Positions 32,677 to 41,381 of a DNA stretch of 49,227 bases are shown in pieces (position 1 is the first letter of the stretch; each line of letters opens with the position of its first letter). A program made the position numbers and the translations under genes. A model generated the notes under the pieces. That model was not told where the DNA came from. It did no database searches and worked only from the letters and a program-made list of their open reading frames with translations. This DNA comes from an uncultured Acidimicrobiales bacterium (GTDB lineage: Bacteria > Actinomycetota > Acidimicrobiia > Acidimicrobiales > SHLQ01), in NCBI GenBank assembly GCA_938038815.1, contig CALHTF010000073.1:1-49227 (forward strand). The letters run 5' to 3'.

Positions 32677-33648
32677 CTATCCCGAACTGGTGATTAGGTT
32701 GTCGCTGGAGAGTTCGGTTTCTCCAGACCACCGGTAGGCCACCAGCGGGCCGCCTTTCACGGCGCTGAAGTCGACACATGCCGCCTTCGTGTCGATGATT
32801 TTTAGCTCGGCATTGTTGGCGCCAACGGTGAACCAATAGTGGCCAAAGCACACCGGCGTCCGGTCGGTCGCGGTCGGGGTGATTTGCCGAACCCAGTCCG
32901 GCAGGGGAGAAGCGGGCAGATGCTCGACCGGTTGGTTGTCGGGGTCGAAGACCGTCCAGTTGCCGGCGAGTCGAATCCCGTGCTGCAACGTGGTCGCCGT
33001 TGGATCCCACCACGTCACCCGGCCACCGGTGCGGATGTGGCCGTCTTTGTCGGAATAGGAGTAGCCCTCGAGTGCAGCTTCGGGACCCTTCAACACAATT
33101 TCGGCCGCGTCGTAGGCCGGCGACCCTCGCCGGTTCGCCTCGACAACCAACTCGGGGGTGAGGCTGTTGTTGGCCGACGCGAGCTCGCCCAGCACCCGCA
33201 TCGAGGGTTCGTGCCAACACGCGTGAACAACCCGAATGCCACCCAAGTCGAGCCACATCGGCAAGGTCGTAAACCAGTCGAGAATCTCCCGATGGCCCGC
33301 TGATCCGAAGGTCGCCGCGTCGAGAAACACGGCGCTCTGCTCAAGGTTTCGTTCGGAGTGGGCGCGATTGAAGTCGCCGTTGTCGTCGGTGGTGGCCAGC
33401 GAGATGGCGTTGAACTCATGGTTGCCGATCACGGCCAACGCACTGCCCGCCTCGACCATGGCTTTGGGGATGGCGACCGCCCGAAGTTGGTGTGGCCCAC
33501 GATCGATAAAGTCGCCGACAAATACCGCTTGGCGGTTCGGATGCTTCCACGTTGCGTCGACTTCGGCGTAGCCCATGTTGGAAAGGAGCTGCTCGAGTTC
33601 GTCGGCACACCCGTGAACATCGCCGATGATGTCGTATCCGTCTTGCAT
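32677..33648 (-). CDS. Calcineurin-like metallophosphoesterase (ApaH/PrpE-like)
   Basis: The protein is 323 residues from ATG 33648. Metal-site motifs are in order: GDVHGCADEL, VGDFIDRGPHQ, AVIGNHEFN, VVHACWHEP and FGHYWF. This is the serine/threonine phosphatase / bis(5'-nucleosyl)-tetraphosphatase layout. It would dephosphorylate a nucleotide alarmone or a protein. An N-terminal extension in frame is possible but reads as low-complexity sequence overlapping the divergent TauD-like promoter. Stands alone. Confidence 0.85.
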   Translation of the reverse strand: MQDGYDIIGDVHGCADELEQLLSNMGYAEVDATWKHPNRQAVFVGDFIDRGPHQLRAVAIPKAMVEAGSALAVIGNHEFNAISLATTDDNGDFNRAHSERNLEQSAVFLDAATFGSAGHREILDWFTTLPMWLDLGGIRVVHACWHEPSMRVLGELASANNSLTPELVVEANRRGSPAYDAAEIVLKGPEAALEGYSYSDKDGHIRTGGRVTWWDPTATTLQHGIRLAGNWTVFDPDNQPVEHLPASPLPDWVRQITPTATDRTPVCFGHYWFTVGANNAELKIIDTKAACVDFSAVKGGPLVAYRWSGETELSSDNLITSSG

Positions 33649-33785
33649 TGGTTCCAGTGAACCCGCTCGGCGAGCGTTTGGTGTGTCGGGGTGACGATGA
33701 ACCCTTCGGCCGGCTACCCGGGCCGGCATTGTTGTGCTGTCGGGCCGGTTCGGTGAATGATTGGAGCGAAGAGGGGAATGGGTGC

Positions 33786-34625
33786 GTGCAGATAACCAAG
33801 GTCGGAACAAACGTCGGGGCGCGGATCACCGGGATCGATTTCGGGGCCGGGCTCGACGACACCACGATCGAGGAGGTCGCTCAGGCCCTGTTCGCCCACC
33901 AGATCGTGTGTATCGACGCCGCCGCGATGACCCCCGACCAGCACTTGAAGCTGGCCCAACGGTTCGGGGCGCTCGAGGAGAACAAGACCGACCAGTTCGG
34001 GGATCATCCGAGCATTCCGCAGATCACGGTGATCGACTCCGAGGCGGGTCACACCGCAAGCATGTGGCACGCGGACGAGACCTTTCTCGAGAACCCTCCG
34101 CTGGTCAATCTGCTCCACGGCAAACAAATCCCCGAAACCGGTGGCGACACGGCGTTCATCAGCGCTGCGCTGGCGTACGAAGGGTTGTCGCCCAAGTTCC
34201 AAGAGCTGCTCGACGGGTTGGTGGCGGTGCACGACTACGGCCACTTGTACGAACAGGGTTGGCAGCGCGGCGCCGAGCTGGGGCCGATGGTGGGCGATGC
34301 CCTCACCAAAGGATTGATCCATCGTCACCCGGTGGTTCGTGAGCATCGCGAGACCGGCCGCAAATGGCTGACCGTGAACCCGGTATACACCCGGTTCATC
34401 CAAGGGGTCACCAAGATCGAGGGCCAGATGCTGCTCGACCTGTTGCTGCGCCACATGCAAAAACCCGAGTTCGGGTTCCGGCACCATTGGCGCGAGGGCG
34501 ACCTGCTCATCTGGGACCAACAGGCCGTGCAGCACTACGCGGTGAACGATCCGAGCGAGCGTCGGGTGGTGCACCGGATCTCCGCGCTGGCCACCAGCGA
34601 CACCTACGTGGGCGTTCTCGACTAG
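33786..34625 (+). CDS. TauD/TfdA-family Fe(II)/2-oxoglutarate dioxygenase
   Basis: The protein is 279 residues from GTG 33786, with a purine-rich GAAGAGGGG upstream. The N-terminus VGARITGIDFGAGLDDTTIE is typical. The metal triad is SMWHADETF (His95, Asp97) and VVHRIS (His263), with LVNLLHGKQIPETGGDTAF and an Arg beyond the distal His. Family members hydroxylate taurine, 2,4-D, alkyl sulfates or other carboxylates next to a heteroatom. In this neighbourhood a sulfonate or sulfate ester is plausible. The MerR gene starts 13 bp downstream. Confidence 0.9.
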   Translation: MQITKVGTNVGARITGIDFGAGLDDTTIEEVAQALFAHQIVCIDAAAMTPDQHLKLAQRFGALEENKTDQFGDHPSIPQITVIDSEAGHTASMWHADETFLENPPLVNLLHGKQIPETGGDTAFISAALAYEGLSPKFQELLDGLVAVHDYGHLYEQGWQRGAELGPMVGDALTKGLIHRHPVVREHRETGRKWLTVNPVYTRFIQGVTKIEGQMLLDLLLRHMQKPEFGFRHHWREGDLLIWDQQAVQHYAVNDPSERRVVHRISALATSDTYVGVLD

Positions 34626-34626
34626 G

Positions 34627-34632
34627 TAGCCT
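34627..34632 (+). promoter_or_regulatory. -10 element (TAGCCT) of the merR gene
   Basis: TAGCCT, 6 nt, ATG 34639, directly behind the TauD-like stop codon. Confidence 0.35.
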
Positions 34633-34638
34633 TACCGC

Positions 34639-35052
34639 ATGAAGATCGGTGAGCTCGGCGACGCATGTGGGGTAACCACGAAGACGATTCGGTACTACGA
34701 ATCGATCGGTTTGCTCGAGGCGCCGGATCGCACCGCTAGTGGCTACCGCGACTACGGGTCCGAAGTCGCCGAACGATTGCGGTTTATTCGCGATGCCCAG
34801 TCGTCGGGGCTGACGTTGGCCGAGATCAGTTCGGTCCTTGAGCTCAAGGGGGCTGGAGAGCGATCGTGTCAGCACACGATGGCGCTGATCTCGGACCACG
34901 TTCTCGCCATCGATGCCCAGATCGAACAGCTGGCCGCAGCCCGGGCCGAGTTGGCGGCCCTAGCGGAGCGGGCCGAGAAACTCGATCCAGCAGCGTGCAC
35001 CGATCCGAACCGCTGCCAGGTGATCAGCGCTTCGGAATCCATAAACCCTTGA
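34639..35052 (+). CDS. MerR-family metal-responsive regulator of the copper operon
   Basis: The protein is 137 residues. The winged HTH is canonical (MKIGELGDACGVTTKTIRYY, residues 1-20), followed by the dimerisation helix. Metal ligands: Cys77 (GERSCQH), Cys120 and Cys126 (ACTDPNRC). A Cys at position 77 is like ZntR/MerR; CueR has Ser there. It sits directly before copA, whose promoter has the stretched spacer MerR proteins act on. Metal is inferred to be copper from the target genes. Its TGA stop lies inside the copA -35 box. Confidence 0.88.
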   Translation: MKIGELGDACGVTTKTIRYYESIGLLEAPDRTASGYRDYGSEVAERLRFIRDAQSSGLTLAEISSVLELKGAGERSCQHTMALISDHVLAIDAQIEQLAAARAELAALAERAEKLDPAACTDPNRCQVISASESINP

Positions 35053-35080
35053 CCTTCTAGTCGACTGGAACCTTTAGACT
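35049..35080 (+). promoter_or_regulatory. MerR-type copA promoter with 20-bp spacer
   Basis: TTGACC (35049-35054), 20-nt spacer, TAGACT (35075-35080). The spacer carries the dyad TTCTAGTCGACTGGAA (35055-35070). Long spacers with a central dyad are the hallmark of MerR-activated promoters. GTG 35087 follows the -10 by 6 nt, so the copA mRNA looks leaderless. Confidence 0.8.
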
Positions 35081-35086
35081 GAAGGG

Positions 35087-37243
35087 GTGGCGACCGAACT
35101 CACCCAACGAGCCGATCTGGCGATCGATGGCATGACCTGCGCAGCGTGCGCGAGCCGGATCCAGCGCAAGCTCGGCAAACTCGATGCCGTCGCCGATGCC
35201 CAGGTGAACTTCGCGACCGGGCGAGCCACGGTCACCCACGATGGTTCGGTCGACGACTCGGTCCTGGCCGCCCAGGTCGAGGCGCTCGGGTACCTCGTCA
35301 TCGCCGCCGACGAAACCGATGCCGCCGAAGACCGCAGGGAAGCCGAACTTCGAAACCGGTTGACCTTCGGCGCGTTATTCTCGGTGCCGGTCATGGCGAT
35401 CTCGATGATTCCGGCGCTCCGGTTCGATGGCTGGAAGTGGCTGGTCGCTGGGCTCGCAACGCCGGTCATCCTCGGATCGGGTTGGAACTTTCATCGTTCG
35501 GCGTGGATGAATTTGCGACAGCGGACGACCTCGATGGACACCCTGGTTTCGATGGGGTCCTTGTCGGCCCTGCTCTGGTCGGCCGTGGTGCTCATCGGCG
35601 ACATCGGCGACGGGCACGTGTACTTCGAAACCGGCGCGGTGATCGTCACCCTTATCTTGTTGGGCAAGTGGTTTGAGGTGCGGGCCAAACGCCGGTCGGG
35701 TGACGCCATTCGGGCGCTAGCCGACCTGGGAGTTGGTTCTGCGCTGCTGGAAGATGGAACTGAAATTCCGGTGGAAGACCTAACGGTCGGGACACGGTTT
35801 GTGGTGCGCCCCGGCGACAAGATCGCGACCGACGGCATCATCGTCGATGGCCGCTCGGCGATCGACGCATCGATGGTTACTGGCGAGCCGGTGCCGGTCG
35901 AGGTGTCGGTAGGCGACGAGGTGATCGGCGCCACGATCAACGCCAACGGTTCGCTGGTGGTCGAGGCGACCAAGGTTGGGGCCGATACCGCCCTAGCCCA
36001 GATCATTCGACTGGTGGACCAAGCCCAAGGGAGTCGGGCAGAGGTGCAGCGGCTCGCCGATCGGGTTTCGGGAGTGTTTGTGCCGTTGGCGATCGTGATC
36101 GCCTTCGTCACGCTGGTGGCCTGGTTGCTTCTTGGCAACCCGGCGGGTGACGCGTTTACCGCGGCCGTAGCGGTGTTGATCATCGCCTGCCCGTGCGCCC
36201 TTGGCCTCGCCACGCCGCTCGGGATCATGGTGGGCACCGGTCGAGCGGCCCAGCTCGGAGTAATCATCAAAGGCGGCGAGGTCCTCGAAGACACTCGAGC
36301 GGTCGACGCGGTGGTCGTCGACAAAACCGGCACGATCACCGCCGGTGCGATGACCCTGGTTGGGATGGAAGGCGACGCCCGAGGCGAGCGCGACCTCGTG
36401 CACCGTTTAGCGGCGTCGGCCGAAGCCCGCTCGGAGCACCCGATCGCTCAGGCGATCGCCAGCTCCGTCGACGATCACCTACCGGTTGAGGACTTTGAGA
36501 ATGTCCCGGGGTCTGGCGTGCGGGCGTTGGTCGATGGCGGTGCGGTTCGGGTCGGGCGACGAAGCCTGTTCGACGAGATTCCGCCGAGTGTGGAAGCCGA
36601 TGCGGCGGCGGCCGAGGCCACGGGAGCAACCGCGGTGTTCGGCGGTCGCGGCGGCCTCGCCGAGGTGGTGTTTGTGGTCGCCGACCAGATCAAGGCCACC
36701 TCAGCCGAGGCGATTTTAGCGCTGCGTGCCCAGGGACTTTCGGTGACGATGCTGACCGGTGACAACCAACGCACCGCCGAGAGCGTCGCCGCCCAGGTTG
36801 GGATCGGCTCGGTCGCTGGCGATGCGGTGATCGCCGAGGTTTACCCCGACGAGAAGGCCGACGTGGTGCGAAGACTGCAGGCCGACGGGCGACGGGTTGC
36901 CATGGTCGGCGATGGCATCAACGACGCCCCTGCCCTCGCACAAGCCGACTTGGGCATCGCCGTCGGCACCGGGACCGACGTAGCTATCGAAGCCTCCGAC
37001 TTGACTATCGTCTCGGGCGATTTGCGAGCGGTCGCCGATGCGATTGCGTTGTCGCGCCGAACCCTGTCGACGATCAAGGGCAACTTGTTCTGGGCGTTTG
37101 CGTACAACGCGGCCGCCATCCCACTAGCGGCGTTCGGGGTGCTCAATCCCATGATCGCCGCCGCAGCGATGGGCTTGTCGTCGCTGTTTGTGGTGACCAA
37201 CAGCCTCCGGCTCCGCCGGTTTGCTGGTTACCGAGACGCCTAA
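35087..37243 (+). CDS. copA: Copper-exporting P1B-type ATPase
   Basis: The protein is 718 residues, with a single N-terminal heavy-metal-associated domain ([11 protein letters not shown], Cys18/Cys21). Membrane helices surround the CPC motif Cys368-Pro-Cys370 ([15 protein letters not shown]). The phosphorylation site is Asp412 ([11 protein letters not shown]), with [11 protein letters not shown] and [19 protein letters not shown] completing the P domain. ATP hydrolysis drives Cu(I) out of the cytoplasm. The GTG start is supported by the -10 spacing. It is followed 15 bp later by the copper chaperone gene. Confidence 0.96.
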   Translation: MATELTQRADLAIDGMTCAACASRIQRKLGKLDAVADAQVNFATGRATVTHDGSVDDSVLAAQVEALGYLVIAADETDAAEDRREAELRNRLTFGALFSVPVMAISMIPALRFDGWKWLVAGLATPVILGSGWNFHRSAWMNLRQRTTSMDTLVSMGSLSALLWSAVVLIGDIGDGHVYFETGAVIVTLILLGKWFEVRAKRRSGDAIRALADLGVGSALLEDGTEIPVEDLTVGTRFVVRPGDKIATDGIIVDGRSAIDASMVTGEPVPVEVSVGDEVIGATINANGSLVVEATKVGADTALAQIIRLVDQAQGSRAEVQRLADRVSGVFVPLAIVIAFVTLVAWLLLGNPAGDAFTAAVAVLIIACPCALGLATPLGIMVGTGRAAQLGVIIKGGEVLEDTRAVDAVVVDKTGTITAGAMTLVGMEGDARGERDLVHRLAASAEARSEHPIAQAIASSVDDHLPVEDFENVPGSGVRALVDGGAVRVGRRSLFDEIPPSVEADAAAAEATGATAVFGGRGGLAEVVFVVADQIKATSAEAILALRAQGLSVTMLTGDNQRTAESVAAQVGIGSVAGDAVIAEVYPDEKADVVRRLQADGRRVAMVGDGINDAPALAQADLGIAVGTGTDVAIEASDLTIVSGDLRAVADAIALSRRTLSTIKGNLFWAFAYNAAAIPLAAFGVLNPMIAAAAMGLSSLFVVTNSLRLRRFAGYRDA

Positions 37244-37258
37244 ACCGATTGGAGAATC

Positions 37259-37462
37259 ATGGCTGAAACGACCACCTACAACGTTCCTGACATCAGCTGT
37301 CAACACTGCATCGACGCGATCACCAACGAGGTGAGCGCCGTCGACGGCGTGACCTCGGTGCAGGTCGATCTCGACTACAAGACGGTCACCGTCGTCGGCG
37401 GCGACCTGACGTCGATTTCGGCGGCTATCGATGAAGCCGGATTCGATATCGCCCCTGGTTAG
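37259..37462 (+). CDS. copZ: Copper chaperone, HMA domain (CopZ-like)
   Basis: The protein is 67 residues: one ferredoxin-like heavy-metal-associated domain with the metal motif ISCQHC near residue 13-18. It would carry Cu(I) in the cytoplasm to CopA. GGAG lies 8 nt before the ATG. It is the last gene of the merR-copA-copZ unit. Its TAG stop overlaps the stop of the convergent lipoprotein gene by 4 bp. Confidence 0.92.
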   Translation: MAETTTYNVPDISCQHCIDAITNEVSAVDGVTSVQVDLDYKTVTVVGGDLTSISAAIDEAGFDIAPG

Positions 37463-38247
37463 TTATGGGTGCTGTGGTGCTCGCCATGCATGGCGGTCAT
37501 CCAGCACGGGTCGTTGCGATCGGTGATCGGCCCGCTGGCTGGCAAGCAGGGGTGGTGGTTCTGGAAGACGTCGAACCGGATCTCCCAGTCGGGAAGCACC
37601 CAGGCGTGAGTCATCCACATGTCCTCGTTCGGAAGGAATTCTCCGCCTCCGTCTTCACACGCCTCGCGGGTGCCGCCCTGGCCCCGCCAGCGGCCCTGCG
37701 GTGATAGACACACGTTGCGGTGCTGATGCCACCAGTCGTTGTCGCCTCGGAAGCCCTCCGGCGGGCCACCCTCGCTACGCACCCACCAGGCAAAGCCGGT
37801 CAGCTTTGCGTCACGGCGGTTGCCGTCGAACATGAGGAAGTCGGGGTTATCGAAGTCAAAGATGCCGTCGCCACCTTGGCCGTTGGGGTTGAGGTGATGG
37901 GTTCCCATCCCCTCGGCATAAGGCACAACTTGGAAGAACCCGGCGTCCTCAGCGACGCCTTCGCTCGTCCACTGTTGGGCCCAGTCGTTCAACATGTCGA
38001 AGTGGATCGAGTTCACGACACACTCTTCCCACGTGAGCTTGCCCTTCACCACGCCCTCGTACGGGTTGTGGTGCACCTCGTGGTCGCCGTGGCCACCGCC
38101 CGTCGAGTCACACCACCAGGGCCGCGTGTCGGGTGTGGTTTGGTTGTGCTCGATGGCGGCGTCGGTGAATACCGGTTCGCAGGCGCTCAGAACAAACAGC
38201 GCGGCGAGTGCTGCGCAAAGTAGCTTTGCCTTCTTCATCTTGCCCAT
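37459..38247 (-). CDS. Histidine-rich lipoprotein of unknown function
   Basis: The protein is 262 residues from ATG 38247 with GGGGGA upstream. The lipobox is LFVLSAC (Cys near residue 21). The mature part has about 17 His and several Cys, with clusters HGDHEVHHNPYEG, WWHQHRNVC and MHGEHHSTHN, plus many Trp. Such composition suggests metal binding outside the membrane, and its place against the copper operon fits extracytoplasmic copper handling. That role is inference; the family is not recognised. Confidence 0.72.
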   Translation of the reverse strand: MGKMKKAKLLCAALAALFVLSACEPVFTDAAIEHNQTTPDTRPWWCDSTGGGHGDHEVHHNPYEGVVKGKLTWEECVVNSIHFDMLNDWAQQWTSEGVAEDAGFFQVVPYAEGMGTHHLNPNGQGGDGIFDFDNPDFLMFDGNRRDAKLTGFAWWVRSEGGPPEGFRGDNDWWHQHRNVCLSPQGRWRGQGGTREACEDGGGEFLPNEDMWMTHAWVLPDWEIRFDVFQNHHPCLPASGPITDRNDPCWMTAMHGEHHSTHN

Positions 38248-38324
38248 TGAACATCCCCCTGATGCGTCCATGGTGTGCTTTGCGGCCAGACTATCCAGAC
38301 CCGAACCGTAATCGCCAAAATTGT

Positions 38325-38330
38325 TAGGGT
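38325..38330 (+). promoter_or_regulatory. -10 element (TAGGGT) of the PPOX gene
   Basis: TAGGGT, 6 nt, ATG 38337; leaderless layout. Confidence 0.4.
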
Positions 38331-38336
38331 CGGCCC

Positions 38337-38777
38337 ATGGAGATCAAACCGCTCACCCTTGCCGAAGGACTCGAGTTTGCCGCCGAGGTCCGGAACGGCG
38401 CGCTCATCACGTTGCGACGCGACGGGCGACCCCAAGCGTCAGAGGTTCATCACGCGGTGCTCGACGGCACCATCGTGTTCTCGGTTCTGCCCACCCGCGC
38501 CAAGGTGTACAACGTCGAGCGCGACGAGCGGGTCGTCTACTACGTCTCGCACGAGGGCAGTTATCTGAGCTTCGACGGTACGGCCGAGGTCAGTCCGGCA
38601 CCGACCGAACTCGAGGGACCCGACATGGACACCCTCATCAACGCGTTCCGGGCGGTTGCCCGCAAAGAGCATCCCGACTGGGACGTGTTCCGTGAGGCGA
38701 TGGTCAACGAGCAGCGCCGAGTGATCACCGTGACCCCCAGCTCGGTCGTGGGACTCATTCGTCCGGTCTGGAGCTAG
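38337..38777 (+). CDS. PPOX-class F420-dependent oxidoreductase
   Basis: The protein is 146 residues, a split-beta-barrel of the pyridoxamine-phosphate-oxidase-like fold. Motifs: ALITLRRDGRPQASEVHHAV, TRAKVYNVERDERVVYYVS and YLSFDGTAEV. This subgroup in actinobacteria uses deazaflavin F420 rather than FMN. It reduces or oxidises an unknown small substrate. Its stop overlaps that of the convergent metallo-hydrolase gene by 4 bp (CTAG). Confidence 0.87.
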   Translation: MEIKPLTLAEGLEFAAEVRNGALITLRRDGRPQASEVHHAVLDGTIVFSVLPTRAKVYNVERDERVVYYVSHEGSYLSFDGTAEVSPAPTELEGPDMDTLINAFRAVARKEHPDWDVFREAMVNEQRRVITVTPSSVVGLIRPVWS

Positions 38778-39640
38778 GGGCTGGTTGGCTCGTCGGCGAC
38801 CTCGAACGATACGTCGCGCCCGCTCCGGCGGATGTGGCCACTGGTCGGCGGCGGAAAATGCGTGCCGAGCACCAACACACCGGTATCAGCCAGTTCGTCG
38901 ACAACCCGCTCGCGGGTGGTGGTTGCCAGGGCCGGATCGTTGTCGGAGATGGTCGACGCTTCGGGATGAGCAAATTGGAGCGGGGAGTGCACCAAGTCAC
39001 CGGTTATCGCCGCTTGTGCTGCGCCGTCGGCGATCCGAACCGACACATGCCCGGGCGTGTGTCCCGGCGACGACGCAAGGACGACCCATGAGTCGATTCG
39101 GTGATCGGGCTCGACAACATCGAGCACGCTGGCATCGAGCAACGGTTGGATCGACGCCGCAAACGCACGGCCATCTTCTTGGTCGCGCTCGGCTGCCAAC
39201 TCGGCGGCGGTTACCAGGTAGCGGGCGTTCGGGAACCGGGGTTGCAACCGGCCGTCGACCTCGACGGTGTTCCACCCGACATGGTCGAAATGCAGGTGGG
39301 TGCACACCACGATGTCGACCGCTTCGAAGCCGCCCGGTAGTGCCTCGGCTAACCGGTCGCCGAAACCAGCGTCGCCAGCGATGCTCAGGTCGTCGCGACC
39401 AATACACGTATCGACGACGATGCAGGTTTCGGGAGTGGTCACCACAAAGCTGTGCACCGAAAGCAAAAGCTTCGTGTGGTCGGCCGACATAAACGGCGAA
39501 ATCCACGGCTGGCACCCGTCGACCAGCTCGGGCGATGTGGGGATCAATCCGCCCCAAGGCATGTCGACCACCCGCTCTTCAACCCGGGTGATGCGCACCG
39601 AACCAATGGTCCAGGTAAGAAGGTGATCGCTGCTACTCAT
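38774..39640 (-). CDS. MBL-fold metallo-hydrolase (lactonase-like)
   Basis: The protein is 288 residues. Metal motif CTHLHFDHVGWNTVE, third His in SSPGHTPGHVSV, Asp in AITGDLVHSP and last His in LGTHFPPP are all present. This matches the AHL-lactonase/glyoxalase II-like branch. It probably opens a lactone or hydrolyses a thioester. TAGGTT (39647-39652) lies 6 nt before the ATG, within the end of the photolyase gene, with which it overlaps by 8 bp. Confidence 0.88.
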   Translation of the reverse strand: MSSSDHLLTWTIGSVRITRVEERVVDMPWGGLIPTSPELVDGCQPWISPFMSADHTKLLLSVHSFVVTTPETCIVVDTCIGRDDLSIAGDAGFGDRLAEALPGGFEAVDIVVCTHLHFDHVGWNTVEVDGRLQPRFPNARYLVTAAELAAERDQEDGRAFAASIQPLLDASVLDVVEPDHRIDSWVVLASSPGHTPGHVSVRIADGAAQAAITGDLVHSPLQFAHPEASTISDNDPALATTTRERVVDELADTGVLVLGTHFPPPTSGHIRRSGRDVSFEVADEPTSP

Positions 39641-40880
39641 GGGCCGAACCTAGACCCTCGCCCTCGGGGAGGGCGAGGGCTTTTCGCCAGGCGCTGAAGC
39701 TGGCGATCGATTTCGCGTGTGGCTCGGCAAGCCAGGGCCACCGGTGAACCTCGACGGGGCGAACCTCGGCGGCTCGTGAGCGAAAGCCAGGAACTGGAGC
39801 GAACGTGACGGCGACCTGATAGTCGGCGAGCGCCGCTGCCGGAACCCCGAGCGCCAGTTCGACGGTGCGCGACTCGCCAAGTTCGGCCAAGGTCTCGACC
39901 AGAAACACCAGTCGTTTGGCCGAAAGATCGAGGCCGGCGAGGAGCGGTTCGTCGAAGACGAACACCGCTGGTAGGTCGGGGTTAGCGTCGAGCGCCGGAT
40001 CGTTCAGCCCGAGCGACTCGGCGGTTAACCACACGTGGGTTGGCTCACCGGTCGAGACAACCTCGGTCGGCCCGGTCGTCGTGGGTAGGTCGGCGTCGGC
40101 CTTCAGCAACGGCGATTGGTCGATCGGCCGGTGCGGCGGGTCGTCGGGCCAATCCTCGATCGGGCAGTTGGTGTTCAGGGGGCATCCATCGCACAGTCCC
40201 GGCGCCCGCTTGTTGACCTGAAACCGACTGAACCCATACGGCTTGTTCGAGCCGACACCCGAGGTCCACTGCCAGCCCAACCGGTTCGCCGCCCGCGAGC
40301 CATCGAGCAACTGGCGAAAGAAGTAGTCCTCGCCATCGCGCCAATACGACCCGTTGCGTACCGACCAATGGCTCGATAACCACATACGGGTTTGGTTCAC
40401 CAGCCACCCGTCGGATTCGAGTTCGCCAACCACCGTGGCGATGCACAGCATCTGCGAATCCCAACCGTTGTGGTGCGTGGCGGGGCCGAGCTCTTGGCGG
40501 ACCCCACGTTGGGTTCGAGACCCGAGCCGGGCATACCAGTGGCGGGAGTACTCCTGCCACAACAGTTCGTCGCGAAACTTCGACACGTCGCGAGCGGGGC
40601 CACCGGCCACGTGGGACCAAACATCGGGCAGAGTCAACAAGCCGTGTCGGATGTACGGCGAGAGCTTCGACGCCCCTCGGCGGTCGGCGGGGTACACCTC
40701 GTTGCGCGACCGGGCGTAACCCGAAACGTCGAACCCGGCGAGCGCCGAATCGGCCGCCGTCTGACCGCCGCGAATACTCACCGATCCGGTCGGTGTGTCG
40801 CATACGAGGTGGCCCAGATGCTCGGCGACGAAACGCTCGGCAGCTCCTTGGCCGACATCGGGGGTCGGCAGTCGGGCCAC
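39633..40880 (-). CDS. Photolyase/cryptochrome-family protein, apparently circularly permuted
   Basis: The protein is 415 residues from GTG 40880 (overlaps the upstream stop by 1 bp). Residues 1-~255 are the FAD-binding helical domain: RGASKLSPYIRHGLLTLPDV, FRDELLWQEYSRHWYARLG, VNQTRMWLSSHW, ANRLGWQWTSGVG. This domain normally comes second. Cysteines in LCDGCPLNTNCPIEDWP follow. Residues ~290-415 look like the alpha/beta antenna domain that normally comes first: HVWLTAESLGLNDPALD, LPAVFVFDEPLL, SAKRLVFLVETLAEL. It should bind FAD and repair UV lesions or sense light. The permutation is by eye. Confidence 0.78.
   Translation of the reverse strand: MARLPTPDVGQGAAERFVAEHLGHLVCDTPTGSVSIRGGQTAADSALAGFDVSGYARSRNEVYPADRRGASKLSPYIRHGLLTLPDVWSHVAGGPARDVSKFRDELLWQEYSRHWYARLGSRTQRGVRQELGPATHHNGWDSQMLCIATVVGELESDGWLVNQTRMWLSSHWSVRNGSYWRDGEDYFFRQLLDGSRAANRLGWQWTSGVGSNKPYGFSRFQVNKRAPGLCDGCPLNTNCPIEDWPDDPPHRPIDQSPLLKADADLPTTTGPTEVVSTGEPTHVWLTAESLGLNDPALDANPDLPAVFVFDEPLLAGLDLSAKRLVFLVETLAELGESRTVELALGVPAAALADYQVAVTFAPVPGFRSRAAEVRPVEVHRWPWLAEPHAKSIASFSAWRKALALPEGEGLGSAHE
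39647..39652 (-). promoter_or_regulatory. -10 element (TAGGTT) of the MBL-fold hydrolase gene
   Basis: The minus strand reads TAGGTT, 6 nt, ATG 39640, inside the 3' end of the photolyase gene. Confidence 0.4.
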
Positions 40881-41338
40881 TACGTTCCGGCCGCGATCAC
40901 TGCGTAGGTGAGCACGAGGGCGCGGGCCGTCCAGGCGATCGTGCGGCACCAGTTGGTGTCGATCAGTTTCTTCGCAACCGCCGGGTCGTGGCCCTGGGAC
41001 AACGCGGTGTGTTGGGGAACACTGAAGATGATTGTGCTCAACAACGCGGCGCCGAGCAGCGCCGCAGCGATCCACATGGCAAGCCAGCCGACTCCATCGG
41101 GCGGGTTGGCCATCAGGGCCAAGGCGGTGACTCCCTCGGCGGCCATAAACGGCCCAACCACCGGAGTGATCCGTCGGGCATGGTCGACGGCGGCGGTTTG
41201 AGGCAGACCTTCGGAGTACAGCGCCAACATTGGGTAGTGCACGAGCTGGATGAGCCAGATCAACCCCACCATCGCCCAGGCGGCGACGGTACTTATGACG
41301 AGGACGACGAACACCGCTTCAACGTACTCGGGGCTCAT
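40880..41338 (-). CDS. Four-helix integral membrane protein
   Basis: The protein is 152 residues with four predicted transmembrane segments (VVLVISTVAAWAMVGLIWLI near the start; WLAMWIAAALLGAALLSTII; the last WTARALVLTYAVIAAG). Between them lie GLPQTAAVDHARRITPVVGP and SQGHDPAVAKKLIDTNWCRT. No enzyme motif is seen; it recalls DUF1772-like proteins but the match is weak. It is directly upstream of, and overlaps by one base with, the permuted photolyase gene, so a light- or flavin-linked role is possible. Confidence 0.72.
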   Translation of the reverse strand: MSPEYVEAVFVVLVISTVAAWAMVGLIWLIQLVHYPMLALYSEGLPQTAAVDHARRITPVVGPFMAAEGVTALALMANPPDGVGWLAMWIAAALLGAALLSTIIFSVPQHTALSQGHDPAVAKKLIDTNWCRTIAWTARALVLTYAVIAAGT

Positions 41339-41367
41339 TGGCCACCGGCAAGCACAACGGGCTGTTC

Positions 41368-41373
41368 TACGAT
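41368..41373 (+). promoter_or_regulatory. -10 element (TACGAT) of the FeS-BCP photolyase gene
   Basis: TACGAT, 8 nt, ATG 41382. Weaker than the other leaderless layouts. Confidence 0.3.
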
Positions 41374-41381
41374 GCCGGTCG

